Made by a program: the position numbers and the translations under genes
Notes under the pieces: model-generated
Told to the model about the DNA's origin: nothing
The model's input: only the letters and a program-made list of their open reading frames with translations
Database searches by the model: none
Source of the DNA: Hahella ganghwensis DSM 17046
GTDB taxonomy: Bacteria; Pseudomonadota; Gammaproteobacteria; Pseudomonadales; Oleiphilaceae
DNA: 64,000 nucleotides
Direction: 5' to 3'
Assembly: GCF_000376785.1 (NCBI RefSeq)
Contig: NZ_AQXX01000119.1
Location: forward strand, 26,708-90,707
Part shown: piece by piece, positions 55,849-64,000 of the stretch
How the letters are laid out: each line of letters opens with the position of its first letter
Numbering within the stretch: position 1 is the stretch's first letter

Positions 55849-55948
55849 TGAAGCCGATTCAAGGAGGCGGGGAAATTCTGAATAACTAACTGTATAGCCA
55901 TTGCCGGGGTAAATGTCGGCGGCCATACAAACGTATCTCAGAGGCATC

Positions 55949-58426
55949 CTAGACCAATTGCGGTCCCGCCTCCAAAAGCCGCATGAACTCTTCTGATGGT
56001 AACGGACGACTGAACAGAAATCCCTGCACCTCGTTGCAGCCCATTTCATGCACAAGCTGCAGTTGCTCCATGGTCTCGACCCCTTCAGCGACACTGACGA
56101 GGTCGAGACTTTGGGCCAGCTGTATAATGCTCTTGATGATATTGGTGTTCCCCGTTCCCTGTTTGGCGTTCGGGATAAAGCGGCGATCTATTTTTAGTTT
56201 ATCAACAGGAAATCTTTGCAGATAAGACAGGGAAGAGTAACCGGTGCCGAAATCGTCGAGTGCCAGCTTGATTCCCAGATCCTTAAGGTCGTGCATGGCC
56301 TGAATGATGTCCTCTGATTCGTCAAAGAACACTGCTTCGGTGAATTCCAGAGACAGCAGATTGGGATGGAGATTGTGTCTCTCCAAAGCCTTGCGAACGG
56401 TGTTGATAACATTTCCCTGGTAGAACTGCATGGCCGACAGGTTGACTGACAACGGTACCGCTGGTCGACCCTCCTTGGACCACTGACTGATTTGCTGGCA
56501 GGCTGAGTCGAGAACCCATTCTCCAACAGATACAATCAGACCGGTTTCTTCCAGAGTGGAAATAAAATCGCCGGGTGACACGATGCCCTTTCTGGGATGA
56601 TTCCAACGCAGCAGGCTTTCTGCAGCAATAATCTGTCCACTTGCCAGATGCACGATCGGCTGGAAATAGAGCTCGAACTCCTTCATGTCGATGGCTTTGC
56701 GCAGCTCTGTGATCAGTTCCAGATGATTGTGGGCTGCCTGGTTCAAGGCGCTGGTAAAGAACTGAAAGTTCCCCCGTCCTTTTTGTTTGGCTGCATACAT
56801 GGCGGTGTCTGCTGCACGGAGAAGCTCATAGGGATTATCACCATCGGCTGGAAACAGGCTGATACCGATGCTGGTGCCAATTCGCAGCTCTACATCATCA
56901 AGCAGAAAAGGCTGTTTCAGCTCGGTAATGATTTTCTCGGCCACCTGAACCACGCCGTCATTCTCTTTCACATCAGGCAGACAAATCACAAACTCGTCTC
57001 CGCCAAGTCGAGCGAGATTGTCACTGCGCCGTATGCATCGCTGAAGGCTGGCGGCAACCTGTTGCAGAAGCTTATCACCCATATGATGACCCAGTGAATC
57101 ATTGACGGCTTTAAAGCGATCCAGGTCGATCAGCATCACGGCAGTCTGTGACTGCTTTCGTTGGGCCAGGGCGATTGCCTGTTCAATGCGGTCTTGCAGT
57201 AGAGTACGGTTAGGGAGGCCGGTCAAAGCGTCATGGTGCGCCATATAGCTGATACGTTCTTCTGCCTGTCCCCGTTGAATTACAATGCCTGCAAGATGGA
57301 CGGCGCTTGCCACCACTTCACGCTCTCTAAGTGATGGTTCGTGGACCTGGCTATGATACACAGCAAAGGATCCAAGCACCTTGCCTGCCGGTGTCAGAAT
57401 CGGTGTCGACCAGCAGGCAGCAAAGTTGAACTCTTTTGCAACATGGCGTGCATCCTTCCATAAGGGGCTGGCTTCTATATCGGGAACTATGACTGGCGAT
57501 TTTCGATACATGGCTGTACCACAGGATCCTGAGGACGGACCAATTACCAACCCTGACAATAGACGGTTGTAGTCAGGAGGCATTCCCGGGCTGATCGCCG
57601 TGGCAACATGGCGGCCACCATGATCCAACAGCATGATGGACGTCCGGCAGTCGGAGATGTGTTGGTCAATCAGGCTGCAAAGTGTTGATAGTACATCTTC
57701 CAGTGGACTGCCAGCAGCGATCATCTCCAGTACTTCGTATTCGCCCTGGCGCAGTCGCTCCGCCTTTTTCCTTTCAGACACATCTCGGGCAATAGCAGTG
57801 AAAAAGCGACGCTTGGTGGATTGGAATTCCCCAAAAGACAGTTCCAGATCGATAGCGAAACCGTCGTGATGGTAGCCTGTGAGTTCAAAGTGTTCGCGAT
57901 AGTGTCTGGCTTTGTGTGTCGCCAGATATTCCGCCAGATTAATCTGTTTTTCCTTTAAAGAGGGCAGCAGCTTTTCTATGGGTGAGCCAATAAGCTCCTG
58001 TTGATCATTTCCGAATATGGTTTGCACCGTTGGATTGACGTAGGCAATGATGTTCCTTGCGTCAAAAGTCACAATAGCATCCAGTGCAGCTTCGGTGACG
58101 CTTCTATATCGGGACTCGCTTTCGGTCAGCGCCTCCTGAGTTCGAATGCGCTCAACAATTTCCTGCTCCATGGCTTGAGTGGTGCGGTAGAGAGTCCGGT
58201 TGATCTTTTCGTTTTCCCGGAGAGCATCTTCCAGTGCCTGGGTACGGGCTTTGACGGTTTCCTCCAGAGTCAGTGCTGTCTGAAATAGGCTGAAATCCGA
58301 TCCCTGACGACTCATGCTGCGTTCTGCACGGTTCATCAAAGCTTCAATAATTTTATTCAGTCGTGCGATTTCTGATTGTTCGGGATTGAGTGAAGCCACA
58401 CAGGCCTTGGGAAGTGTCTTTTTCAT
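55949..58426 (-). CDS. PAS-GAF-GGDEF-EAL protein
   Basis: The 825-residue cytoplasmic protein has an N-terminal coiled coil (10-110), PAS (about 112-225), GAF (about 240-390), GGDEF (475-479, in LARLGGDEF), and EAL with the variant E603-S-L605 but intact DDFGTGYSSL. It has no membrane helix. The protein likely switches c-di-GMP level in response to its sensors or to the FIST partner. Its start overlaps the FIST gene stop (ATGA type), so translation is coupled and the two form an operon. Confidence 0.94.
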   Translation of the reverse strand: MKKTLPKACVASLNPEQSEIARLNKIIEALMNRAERSMSRQGSDFSLFQTALTLEETVKARTQALEDALRENEKINRTLYRTTQAMEQEIVERIRTQEALTESESRYRSVTEAALDAIVTFDARNIIAYVNPTVQTIFGNDQQELIGSPIEKLLPSLKEKQINLAEYLATHKARHYREHFELTGYHHDGFAIDLELSFGEFQSTKRRFFTAIARDVSERKKAERLRQGEYEVLEMIAAGSPLEDVLSTLCSLIDQHISDCRTSIMLLDHGGRHVATAISPGMPPDYNRLLSGLVIGPSSGSCGTAMYRKSPVIVPDIEASPLWKDARHVAKEFNFAACWSTPILTPAGKVLGSFAVYHSQVHEPSLREREVVASAVHLAGIVIQRGQAEERISYMAHHDALTGLPNRTLLQDRIEQAIALAQRKQSQTAVMLIDLDRFKAVNDSLGHHMGDKLLQQVAASLQRCIRRSDNLARLGGDEFVICLPDVKENDGVVQVAEKIITELKQPFLLDDVELRIGTSIGISLFPADGDNPYELLRAADTAMYAAKQKGRGNFQFFTSALNQAAHNHLELITELRKAIDMKEFELYFQPIVHLASGQIIAAESLLRWNHPRKGIVSPGDFISTLEETGLIVSVGEWVLDSACQQISQWSKEGRPAVPLSVNLSAMQFYQGNVINTVRKALERHNLHPNLLSLEFTEAVFFDESEDIIQAMHDLKDLGIKLALDDFGTGYSSLSYLQRFPVDKLKIDRRFIPNAKQGTGNTNIIKSIIQLAQSLDLVSVAEGVETMEQLQLVHEMGCNEVQGFLFSRPLPSEEFMRLLEAGPQLV

Positions 58427-59577
58427 TACCGCTGGCCCGAAGAGGTGCCGATGGCCAGTGCCGTAAAGGTCTGGTTAACATGTACACCTGCGAATTGCTC
58501 TCCGTAGGTGCTGAAGCCAACGACCTTGTGCTCGGTGAGCACGTCGGCGACATGGCTCTTGGTGCCGTCCTGGGTTATTTCCAGGTTTCGCAGAATGCAA
58601 TCGCATGCCAGTATTAACTGTGGCTCTCCAATGTCGTCGTTCAGCTGTTGGAAGGTTTGTTGAAGGTTGTCTATAAGGTCCACACCGCGGGCAACACGAA
58701 GCACGATACCTTCCTCTATCGCGCAATAGAAAGTCAGGCTGCCGTCTGGATTGGCCTTCTGGATTGATCGGACATACTCCATCCCATCTATCAGAACGAC
58801 AACAGGGGAGGTGGCGAAGCGAAACGGATTCAGGTCGTCCACGTCTACGCCTACCAGACGGGCATATTCTTCCGCAGCCGGAAGGCCGTCTATTTCCGTC
58901 ACTATCCGGCGGGAGGCATCTGCCTCGGTAACAACCAGGCGTTGATCGGTGGCGGTGAAGTGCTGGGTTTTGAAAATTCTGAAAGGGTATGGGGTTGTGG
59001 CCAGGACAAGTGCGGCGCAATCCGTGTGAAACGCCCCATTGTGGTAAATCCAGGTTTTGTCGAATGTCAGATCATCTCCGGCAGACCCCCCGAAAATCGG
59101 GATATTACCCAAAGCACTGTTCAAGGCGCGTGTGACGGGTTCCTCATGCTGTGACATGCCGTCTATCATCAGAAAGGCGAAACTGTTTTCCGGAGTGGAG
59201 TCCGGAGCCTGGCGCTCCAGTTCACTGATGAGGGTTTTACCTGTATCGACACCCCGTGAAATTTCAAAATTATGCAATGACTGGATCAGTCCTGAAACCG
59301 CAGTAAAGCTGTCAGCGGGAAAGCTGATGCCACTGAGGCTGTGGTCCAGGTAGCCGAGTGGGCCGATTTCGCCAGCGGTCGTACAGCCGACGACCTGGAT
59401 GCCCCGGAACAGGCGCTCCATTTCAGACGCCAGAGCGCTAAGATCATAATGGCTGGAGCAGAAAAACAGGACCAGTGCCGGGTCATCCTGTTGAACCTGT
59501 TCATAAAAGGTCCGTGCAGCCTCAACTGGGTCTTCTATTTTCGTGTGGGCTCTACGGATACCAGGACTGACGGTCAT
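58426..59577 (-). CDS. FIST-domain sensor (NosP-like)
   Basis: The ATG at 59577 with GGAG nine bases upstream gives 383 residues. FIST_N (about 30-215) has LVLFFCSSHYDLSALASEME and IPIFGGSAGDDLTFDKTWIY, and FIST_C (about 220-375) has NPFRFATSPVVVLIDGMEYV and LACDCILRNLEITQD. FIST proteins are soluble sensors. NosP, a heme-based nitric oxide sensor, belongs here and is often next to c-di-GMP enzymes, as here. The heme ligand cannot be assigned from sequence alone; amino-acid binding is the other proposal for FIST. Overlaps the GGDEF-EAL gene start. Confidence 0.87.
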   Translation of the reverse strand: MTVSPGIRRAHTKIEDPVEAARTFYEQVQQDDPALVLFFCSSHYDLSALASEMERLFRGIQVVGCTTAGEIGPLGYLDHSLSGISFPADSFTAVSGLIQSLHNFEISRGVDTGKTLISELERQAPDSTPENSFAFLMIDGMSQHEEPVTRALNSALGNIPIFGGSAGDDLTFDKTWIYHNGAFHTDCAALVLATTPYPFRIFKTQHFTATDQRLVVTEADASRRIVTEIDGLPAAEEYARLVGVDVDDLNPFRFATSPVVVLIDGMEYVRSIQKANPDGSLTFYCAIEEGIVLRVARGVDLIDNLQQTFQQLNDDIGEPQLILACDCILRNLEITQDGTKSHVADVLTEHKVVGFSTYGEQFAGVHVNQTFTALAIGTSSGQR

Positions 59578-59942
59578 AACTTCTAACTCCACTTAAGACC
59601 GTCACATAACGTCCTGCAATAAATAACCGTCCATGCAACGGTATGCGGAACAATGAACTTTATTGTGATTGCTCTGCTACCAGTATAGTACAGACTGGTG
59701 ATTTTCCTTCTTCATCCCTGATTGATTGGAGCTGTCCCCGATAAATCTGAGGTTCCTAAAATAAATGATGAAGTTGCCAATCCACTTAGCGAATTACTTA
59801 ATTCATTGTATTTTATGACAAGCTTTGTCGGGCGCATGAGTTTGATGCTCCCGGTGTTCATCTTTGACGGGATGGTAAAATTTTGAAAATTCCCCGGGGA
59901 GGTCTGGGTCTGTTAACGTTTCAGATAAAACGCTAAAAGACC
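59578..59942. other. intergenic region upstream of the FIST operon
   Basis: 365 bases between the FIST gene start and the PhoD-like gene stop. It should hold the FIST operon promoter; the stretch near 59740-59830 is AT-rich, but no clear promoter boxes, operators or small frames could be fixed. Confidence 0.4.
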
Positions 59943-61892
59943 CTAGGCAGCAGGATTGGGGTTGACTGAAACAACCTGATTTTGATGCCCGGTTTCTCGA
60001 CCTTCCTGACCGGAATCCTCAATATTGAAAACTAACGGAGGAATGTCTGGAATAGGGGTGATCAGTTCCTGCTTCGTAACTTTCAGGTGATTGATATGAA
60101 TGACGGCTACATTGGGAATGCAGGTGACACAACGGTATCCGGATTTGTCTTCTACCTGCCTGATCGTCAGGTTCCAGACAGGGTACTTGGCGTCATTCCG
60201 GGTAAACTGGAGCCATGGCTTACGATAAAACGGGATATGTACGAGTGATCTGAGCCCGTGATGGTGTTCGGTTTCCCCAAACGCTCTTCGCAACCAGTCC
60301 AGGTATTTGCCGCTGCCCGGTGAATTCTTCATGGCACTGCTGGTGAGCTGGTATCCGGTGAGGGTTTTGCCGCCAGAACGATAGGTTCCTTTGTTGACAT
60401 AGGAGTAATGGACATCGCCGGAAAGAAACGTGGCGTGGGTGATACCAAGTCTTAGGAGCAGGGTGTCGAGAAAGGCGGAGTAGCCTTTCTTATTGAGTAT
60501 CCAGGCTTCTGCATCAAGCATTTCCGGATTGATGCGGAGTCCTGACAGCAGACTCTGGCCTTTTTCAGCCGGGTCAAAGCCGAATACTGGCGTCGCAGAG
60601 AGAAAAATGGGAGCACCCTTCACGCCCTGGTTTTTCAGTCTCCACCAATTGATACGCAACTCGTCAAGACTGTAACGGTCCATTAAGCGTGCCGGACTGT
60701 CGGATGAGTCATAGTAACGCTGAGTGCGGGTGTCCAGAGCAATGATCGGCGGCGAGGTCGGCACGGTATAGCTCCAGTGACGATGTTTCCACATCATCAG
60801 ATCAAACAATTCGCCTTTGTCGTCAGAGTGCGGCTCGGCCAGATGCTCCCTAATGACTTGTTTGAATTCCTCATCAAAATGATCCGGGTTGTTTCCCCAT
60901 CCCTGGAATGCCCAGTAGGCAGCCAGCGCATTGGAAACGATACGCCGGCCAGTGCGATTGAAACGTACCCGGTTATACCATTCTCCGCTGATGTTCCAGT
61001 CATCGCTGACTTCGTGATCATCAAACACCGTGTAGACCTGAATATTGGCCAGCGCCCGGCGGACGGCTTTCGAGCTTTCAAGATAAGCTCTGACCGATTC
61101 GTCATGCCTAGAGGGTTTCAGACTCACGAGGTTACCAAATGCGACCAGATAGGCTGCCGCGAATTCACCGAAGCCGATCAGGTGATTGGAACCACTACAG
61201 GTTGATAGTCCGGATTTTGCCTTTTTCAGTTTTTCCCAGCGTTTTCCTGTTTCAAAGCCAGGATGTTCGAACCCTGGAACCCCCTGGTCGCTCTCCATGA
61301 GTCTCTGGCTCAGCTCATTGATCGGGCCTAGCAGGCTGTCAGGTACATCGTCGGCATAAATTTGATCACCTGTCAGACATAATATAGCGGGTCGTTGTTC
61401 CAGATTGTCAACGTGGGCTTCGAGTGTTTTGTCGACCTCCGGAAACGCATCCAGATGGAACTCTGTGCCGGTGTCATCGAGAGCTTTACCATGGGGCTTT
61501 CGGCATGAACCATGCACGATTTTCGTCAGACGCGATGGAATATAGAAACTCGGAAAGGGGCATCCAGGCAGGCGGCAATCACCCAGATCAAAAGGGTGTG
61601 AAGATGGTTTGTCCTCGTCTGCTTCGGTGATCTGGTAATAGAGCAACTGATCTTTGGGAAAGATCTTGACCTCTTCAAGAGGCCTGGCTTCCAACAGGGC
61701 AACGTATAAGTGTCGACCGAGTTTTTGTAACTGAGAAGGAGAGGCCTGACTGATACCGAGGAGATCCTCATTCTGGTCCAGAATTTTGAGCTGAATATTG
61801 ACCTGTTCACTAAGCGCTAACCAAACACAAACGCGGTTTTCGGTTGTGCGCCGAAGGATCGGCCCTGCCACTATCCAAGGTAGATTGTTCAT
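59943..61892 (-). CDS. PhoD-like metallophosphatase
   Basis: The ATG at 61892 gives 649 residues. It has the metal-binding core of alkaline phosphatase D relatives: HGSCRKPHGK, LTGDQIYADDVPD, DDHEVSDDWNISG and LSGDVHYSYVN. PhoD of Bacillus is Tat-exported, but this protein starts MNNLPWIVAGPIL with no Tat or Sec signal, so it is probably cytoplasmic. The C-terminal tail is disordered. Substrate may be a phosphodiester. It follows the racemase gene by about 170 bases with a very strong stem-loop between. Confidence 0.88.
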   Translation of the reverse strand: MNNLPWIVAGPILRRTTENRVCVWLALSEQVNIQLKILDQNEDLLGISQASPSQLQKLGRHLYVALLEARPLEEVKIFPKDQLLYYQITEADEDKPSSHPFDLGDCRLPGCPFPSFYIPSRLTKIVHGSCRKPHGKALDDTGTEFHLDAFPEVDKTLEAHVDNLEQRPAILCLTGDQIYADDVPDSLLGPINELSQRLMESDQGVPGFEHPGFETGKRWEKLKKAKSGLSTCSGSNHLIGFGEFAAAYLVAFGNLVSLKPSRHDESVRAYLESSKAVRRALANIQVYTVFDDHEVSDDWNISGEWYNRVRFNRTGRRIVSNALAAYWAFQGWGNNPDHFDEEFKQVIREHLAEPHSDDKGELFDLMMWKHRHWSYTVPTSPPIIALDTRTQRYYDSSDSPARLMDRYSLDELRINWWRLKNQGVKGAPIFLSATPVFGFDPAEKGQSLLSGLRINPEMLDAEAWILNKKGYSAFLDTLLLRLGITHATFLSGDVHYSYVNKGTYRSGGKTLTGYQLTSSAMKNSPGSGKYLDWLRRAFGETEHHHGLRSLVHIPFYRKPWLQFTRNDAKYPVWNLTIRQVEDKSGYRCVTCIPNVAVIHINHLKVTKQELITPIPDIPPLVFNIEDSGQEGRETGHQNQVVSVNPNPAA

Positions 61893-61991
61893 GATCACTG
61901 TCCCTGTCTTGAGGAGTCTCGTGATACTGAGGTCTGTTGCTGTTATTCAGGATGACGTTCAGTAATCTAAACCGACAGTTATGAGGTTCGC

Positions 61992-62033
61992 CCATATTCC
62001 CCGATTTGTAAATGATCAAATCAGGGAATATGG
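61992..62033 (-). terminator. long stem-loop after the racemase gene
   Basis: CCATATTCCC-C-GATTTG (61992-62008) pairs with CAAATC-A-GGGAATATGG (62017-62033): 16 base pairs with one C-A mismatch and an eight-base loop. It starts about 30 bases after the racemase stop on the minus strand. No T-run, but the strongest stem in this part. Confidence 0.65.
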
Positions 62034-62064
62034 TGATGTGGCGACCAGGTATCGTCAATTAGCT

Positions 62065-62778
62065 CTAATCATTGACCGCTCGTGATAATGCAGCATGCGC
62101 AAGTAAGCGCGTTGAATCGAGAGTGGGCAGTACCGAATTTTGATCATTAATAATCAATGGGATCTCTGTGCAACCTAAAATAACCGCATCACAGCCGGCT
62201 TTCTGAAGCTCTTTGATGACCATCTGAAAGTACTCGACTGAGGGCTGTCGGAAGTGACCATAAACCAGTTCTTCCATAATAATCCGGCTGATTTCTTCAC
62301 GCTGATCCTGTTCCGGACGAATAAAATTCAACCCTCTGGACTGGAGCTTTTCCGGATAGACGTCGCTGTTGACCAACCAGCGAGTGCCCGTCAGCCCCAA
62401 ACATTGATAGCCCTGCTCTCTGGCCTTATCTGCAACGGTATCCGCAATATGAAGCCAGGGTAGAGGAAGCCTGTCTTCGATAAATCGAAGCGCCTGATGA
62501 ATCGTGTTGTCCGGACAAATCAGAAAATCTGCCCCGGCCGCAGCCAGCTTGTTGGCCGAAGACAGCATCAATTCTGCAACACCCTCAAGGTTTCCGGCGT
62601 CAAGGCATTCCACATAATCCGATAGTGAGTGGGTATGCATGGAAACTTCGGGATGCGCATGGGGGCCCAGTAAACCGGCACCCTCTGAGCAGATAGTGCG
62701 GTAGCATAGTGCCGCGCCTTCTGCGGAGCAGCCGACGATGCCGATATGTTGCGAAGTGCTTTTTTCAGAAGATGTCAT
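62065..62778 (-). CDS. aspartate/glutamate racemase-family protein
   Basis: The 237-residue protein keeps both catalytic cysteines of the Asp/Glu racemase fold: C88 in LICPDNTIHQ and C203 in VILGCTEIPL. The start HIGIVGCSAEGAALCYRTI is also typical. It is close to the YgeA/RacX-type broad-specificity amino-acid racemases in length and motifs. The substrate is unknown. It is followed by the PhoD gene and preceded by the cupin gene on the same strand. Confidence 0.88.
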   Translation of the reverse strand: MTSSEKSTSQHIGIVGCSAEGAALCYRTICSEGAGLLGPHAHPEVSMHTHSLSDYVECLDAGNLEGVAELMLSSANKLAAAGADFLICPDNTIHQALRFIEDRLPLPWLHIADTVADKAREQGYQCLGLTGTRWLVNSDVYPEKLQSRGLNFIRPEQDQREEISRIIMEELVYGHFRQPSVEYFQMVIKELQKAGCDAVILGCTEIPLIINDQNSVLPTLDSTRLLAHAALSRAVND

Positions 62779-62955
62779 GCAGGTCCTTAAAATTTATTTT
62801 TCTTAAGCTGTTTCTGTACATACTTCTGCATGTCCATATGCTTTTTATAAGATCTATAGTCCTTTGCTGTTTTATATAAGGACGGTCTTGCACAATACCA
62901 AGTACAAGCCAATGAAAATAAGCTAAATGTGGCGTTATATGTCAATGCAGCAAAG

Positions 62956-63351
62956 TTAAGTTGACGTTTTATATACCTGGACACTTTCCTGTTCATTAGG
63001 GTCGTTTCTGGCTACCAGTGCGATGGCTTCCTCTGTATCGCTCAGATTGACCGGCTGGTGAGGAACACCATCGGGTATAAAGATAAAGTCCCCTTCCTGG
63101 TTAACAACCGATTTGGAGAGATTTTCCCCGTATAGCGTCTTAACGTTTCCTTTTAATAAGTAGATAGCGGTTTCAAACCCGTCATGATAGTGGGGTTCCG
63201 CTCTGGCGGAGGGAGGAATCACGACAATATTCATTGAGATGCCGGTGGCCCCTGCGGTTTTTTCAGAGATCCCGACATAGTTGGGTAACTTCTGTATGGT
63301 ATCGATAGTGGTATCAGGTCTGACGGTGACAATATCTTTGTTCAGGTTCAT
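62956..63351 (-). CDS. cupin-domain protein
   Basis: The 131-residue protein has both cupin motifs: PHYHDGFETAIYLLKGNV (metal-binding His and Glu) and DFIFIPDGVPHQPVNLSD. The gene has GGAGG upstream. Small stand-alone cupins are isomerases, dioxygenases or metal-dependent sensors; which is not readable. It lies 59 bases after a 25-codon small frame and 177 bases before the racemase gene. Confidence 0.85.
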   Translation of the reverse strand: MNLNKDIVTVRPDTTIDTIQKLPNYVGISEKTAGATGISMNIVVIPPSARAEPHYHDGFETAIYLLKGNVKTLYGENLSKSVVNQEGDFIFIPDGVPHQPVNLSDTEEAIALVARNDPNEQESVQVYKTST

Positions 63352-63410
63352 CGTGTGCCCCCTCCTGCTGGAGATAAGTTGATTTGGATTTCCTGGTTTT
63401 CAGCTTATAC

Positions 63411-63488
63411 CTATGTTTGGTCAATATCCCATTCATAATTACCATCTTCATACATGGCGTAAGCTCTTTCGATACCATGAATTGACAT
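63411..63488 (-). CDS. 25-residue small protein, candidate
   Basis: ATG at 63488 with AGGAAGG six bases upstream opens a 25-codon frame encoding MSIHGIERAYAMYEDG and then NYEWDIDQT, ending TAG at 63411-63413. It is acidic, with no membrane segment. It may be a leader peptide, a small peptide precursor or the remnant of a longer gene. It lies 59 bases before the cupin gene on the same strand. I do not recognise it. Confidence 0.5.
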   Translation of the reverse strand: MSIHGIERAYAMYEDGNYEWDIDQT

Positions 63489-63717
63489 AATAACCTTCCT
63501 CAATTCTGATAGCGCAATATTTGGGCTTGCTCACACTCATGCCACAGCCCTTGTCCATAAAAGCGGAATTTATAAATCATGCTTGGATATAAATTAAGTA
63601 AAAACAACGAGCTATAGTAAGGTGAAATGCCGAAAGTCATTTAGCTTGCTACTTTGTGTGGCTATCTAAGAAGGGGGGCAGATGGACACTACTGGCAGAT
63701 AATTCATATAAATTTAG
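63489..63717. other. intergenic sequence up to the IS boundary
   Basis: AT-rich, without a recognisable gene. It presumably holds the promoter of the small frame and cupin. The inserted element starts at its right end. Confidence 0.4.
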
Positions 63718-64000
63718 GGAGGCTCTGAATAACTCCCCAAATCAGTCATAATACGGCCAACTTCACTCATCAGGAATACTATCCATGGATCAGATGACTT
63801 TCTCCGAAGCTGAATACCAGAATAAGAAGCGTAAGACCCGCCGGGAAATCTTTCTGGAGCGAATGGATAAGCTGATCCCATGGAAACGCATGGAAAAGAA
63901 GATCGCCCGCTATTACCCCAAGGGCGAGAACGGCCGCCCTCCGTATCCGTTATCCACCATGCTTCGTGTCCACTGCATGCAGCTATTTTATAACCTCAGC
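63718..64000 (+). mobile_element. left end of an IS5-type insertion sequence
   Basis: The boundary is inferred: TTAG at 63714-63717, a typical IS5-group 4-bp target, is followed by GGAGGCTCTGAATAACTCC at 63718, which resembles IS5-type terminal repeats. The transposase starts 67 bases inside. The right end is outside the window, so target duplication cannot be checked. Confidence 0.72.
63785..64000 (+). CDS. IS5-family transposase, N-terminal fragment
   Basis: The first 72 codons of a DDE transposase are present and remain open at the window end. The protein starts MDQMTFSEAEYQNKKRKTRR, followed by EIFLERMDKLIPWKRMEKKI and then YYPKGENGRPPYPLSTMLRV, a close fit to the N-terminal domain of IS5 transposases. 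The DDE residues lie beyond the window. Confidence 0.92.
   Translation, partial: MDQMTFSEAEYQNKKRKTRREIFLERMDKLIPWKRMEKKIARYYPKGENGRPPYPLSTMLRVHCMQLFYNLS

Noticed and set aside
62787..62996. 69-codon minus-strand frame overlapping the end of the cupin gene
   Set aside because: No ribosome site; very lysine-rich with AT-rich codons unlike the neighbours; overlap by 41 bases with a firm gene.
1..64000. Prophage, CRISPR array, tRNA or rRNA genes
   Set aside because: No integrase, phage structural genes, regularly spaced repeats or tRNA-like cloverleaf sequences were seen.

Overview
The window looks like a chromosomal segment of a free-living, probably marine gammaproteobacterium. Base composition is close to half G+C by eye. 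Taxon-restricted families support this: a YebG homologue under a canonical LexA box, a DUF3622-like protein, a VIT/VWA protein of the marine sortase-target type with a GlyGly-CTERM-like tail, and a gcvH-gcvP-glyA-sdaA-gcvT operon like the second glycine operon of pseudomonads. Oceanospirillales or Alteromonadales relatives are the best guess; no rRNA or tRNA is present to fix the taxon. Coding density is high. The only mobile DNA seen is the left end of an IS5-type element cut by the right window edge. No prophage, CRISPR array or tRNA was found.

Layout. 1-5146: end of an AI-2E permease gene, a BamA/TamA-like outer-membrane protein, a small secreted protein, a Cache-domain chemoreceptor and a small DUF3622-like protein. 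5220-17473 (minus strand): the most interesting block, a run encoding a DUF2170 protein with a basic N-terminal extension, a PspA/IM30 (ESCRT-III superfamily) protein, a TerB-like mini protein, a YqiJ-like membrane/OB-fold protein, an SPFH flotillin with heptad-rich repeats, a 1781-residue DUF3686-type AAA+ ATPase, a rhomboid protease, a zinc-ribbon protein and a glycine-zipper protein. Its upstream region carries two perfect 12-bp palindromes 22 bp apart overlapping a good -35/-10 pair. It reads as a self-contained membrane-integrity module: filament former, raft scaffold, AAA+ motor, intramembrane protease and its own regulator.

17823-27717: a small secreted protein, a family 3 solute-binding protein, a LysR regulator, and the divergent glycine/serine operon gcvH-gcvP-glyA-sdaA-gcvT, which together would turn glycine into one-carbon units, serine and then pyruvate plus ammonia. 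27983-36211: housekeeping and small genes (PBP7-type endopeptidase, thioesterase, ArfB ribosome rescue factor, SOS-controlled YebG, a protein with an 18-bp minisatellite, an EF-G paralogue, PlsC, an EF-hand lipoprotein).

36297-43685: a signalling cluster with a hybrid histidine kinase (PAS, HisKA, HATPase, degenerate receiver, true receiver, Hpt), a receiver-GGDEF diguanylate cyclase and a receiver-PAS-PAS-GGDEF-EAL protein. 43668-53826: metabolic and envelope genes (HAD phosphatase, lipase-like hydrolase, PPC-CAP secreted protein, VIT/VWA protein, solute-binding protein, LysR-GST-PPOX cluster, parallel beta-helix protein). 53827-64000: a MATE transporter behind a long leader with a 10-codon peptide, a FIST sensor overlapping a PAS-GAF-GGDEF-EAL gene (NosP-like arrangement), a PhoD-like phosphatase, an Asp/Glu racemase homologue, a cupin, a 25-residue small ORF with a good ribosome site, and the IS5-type end.
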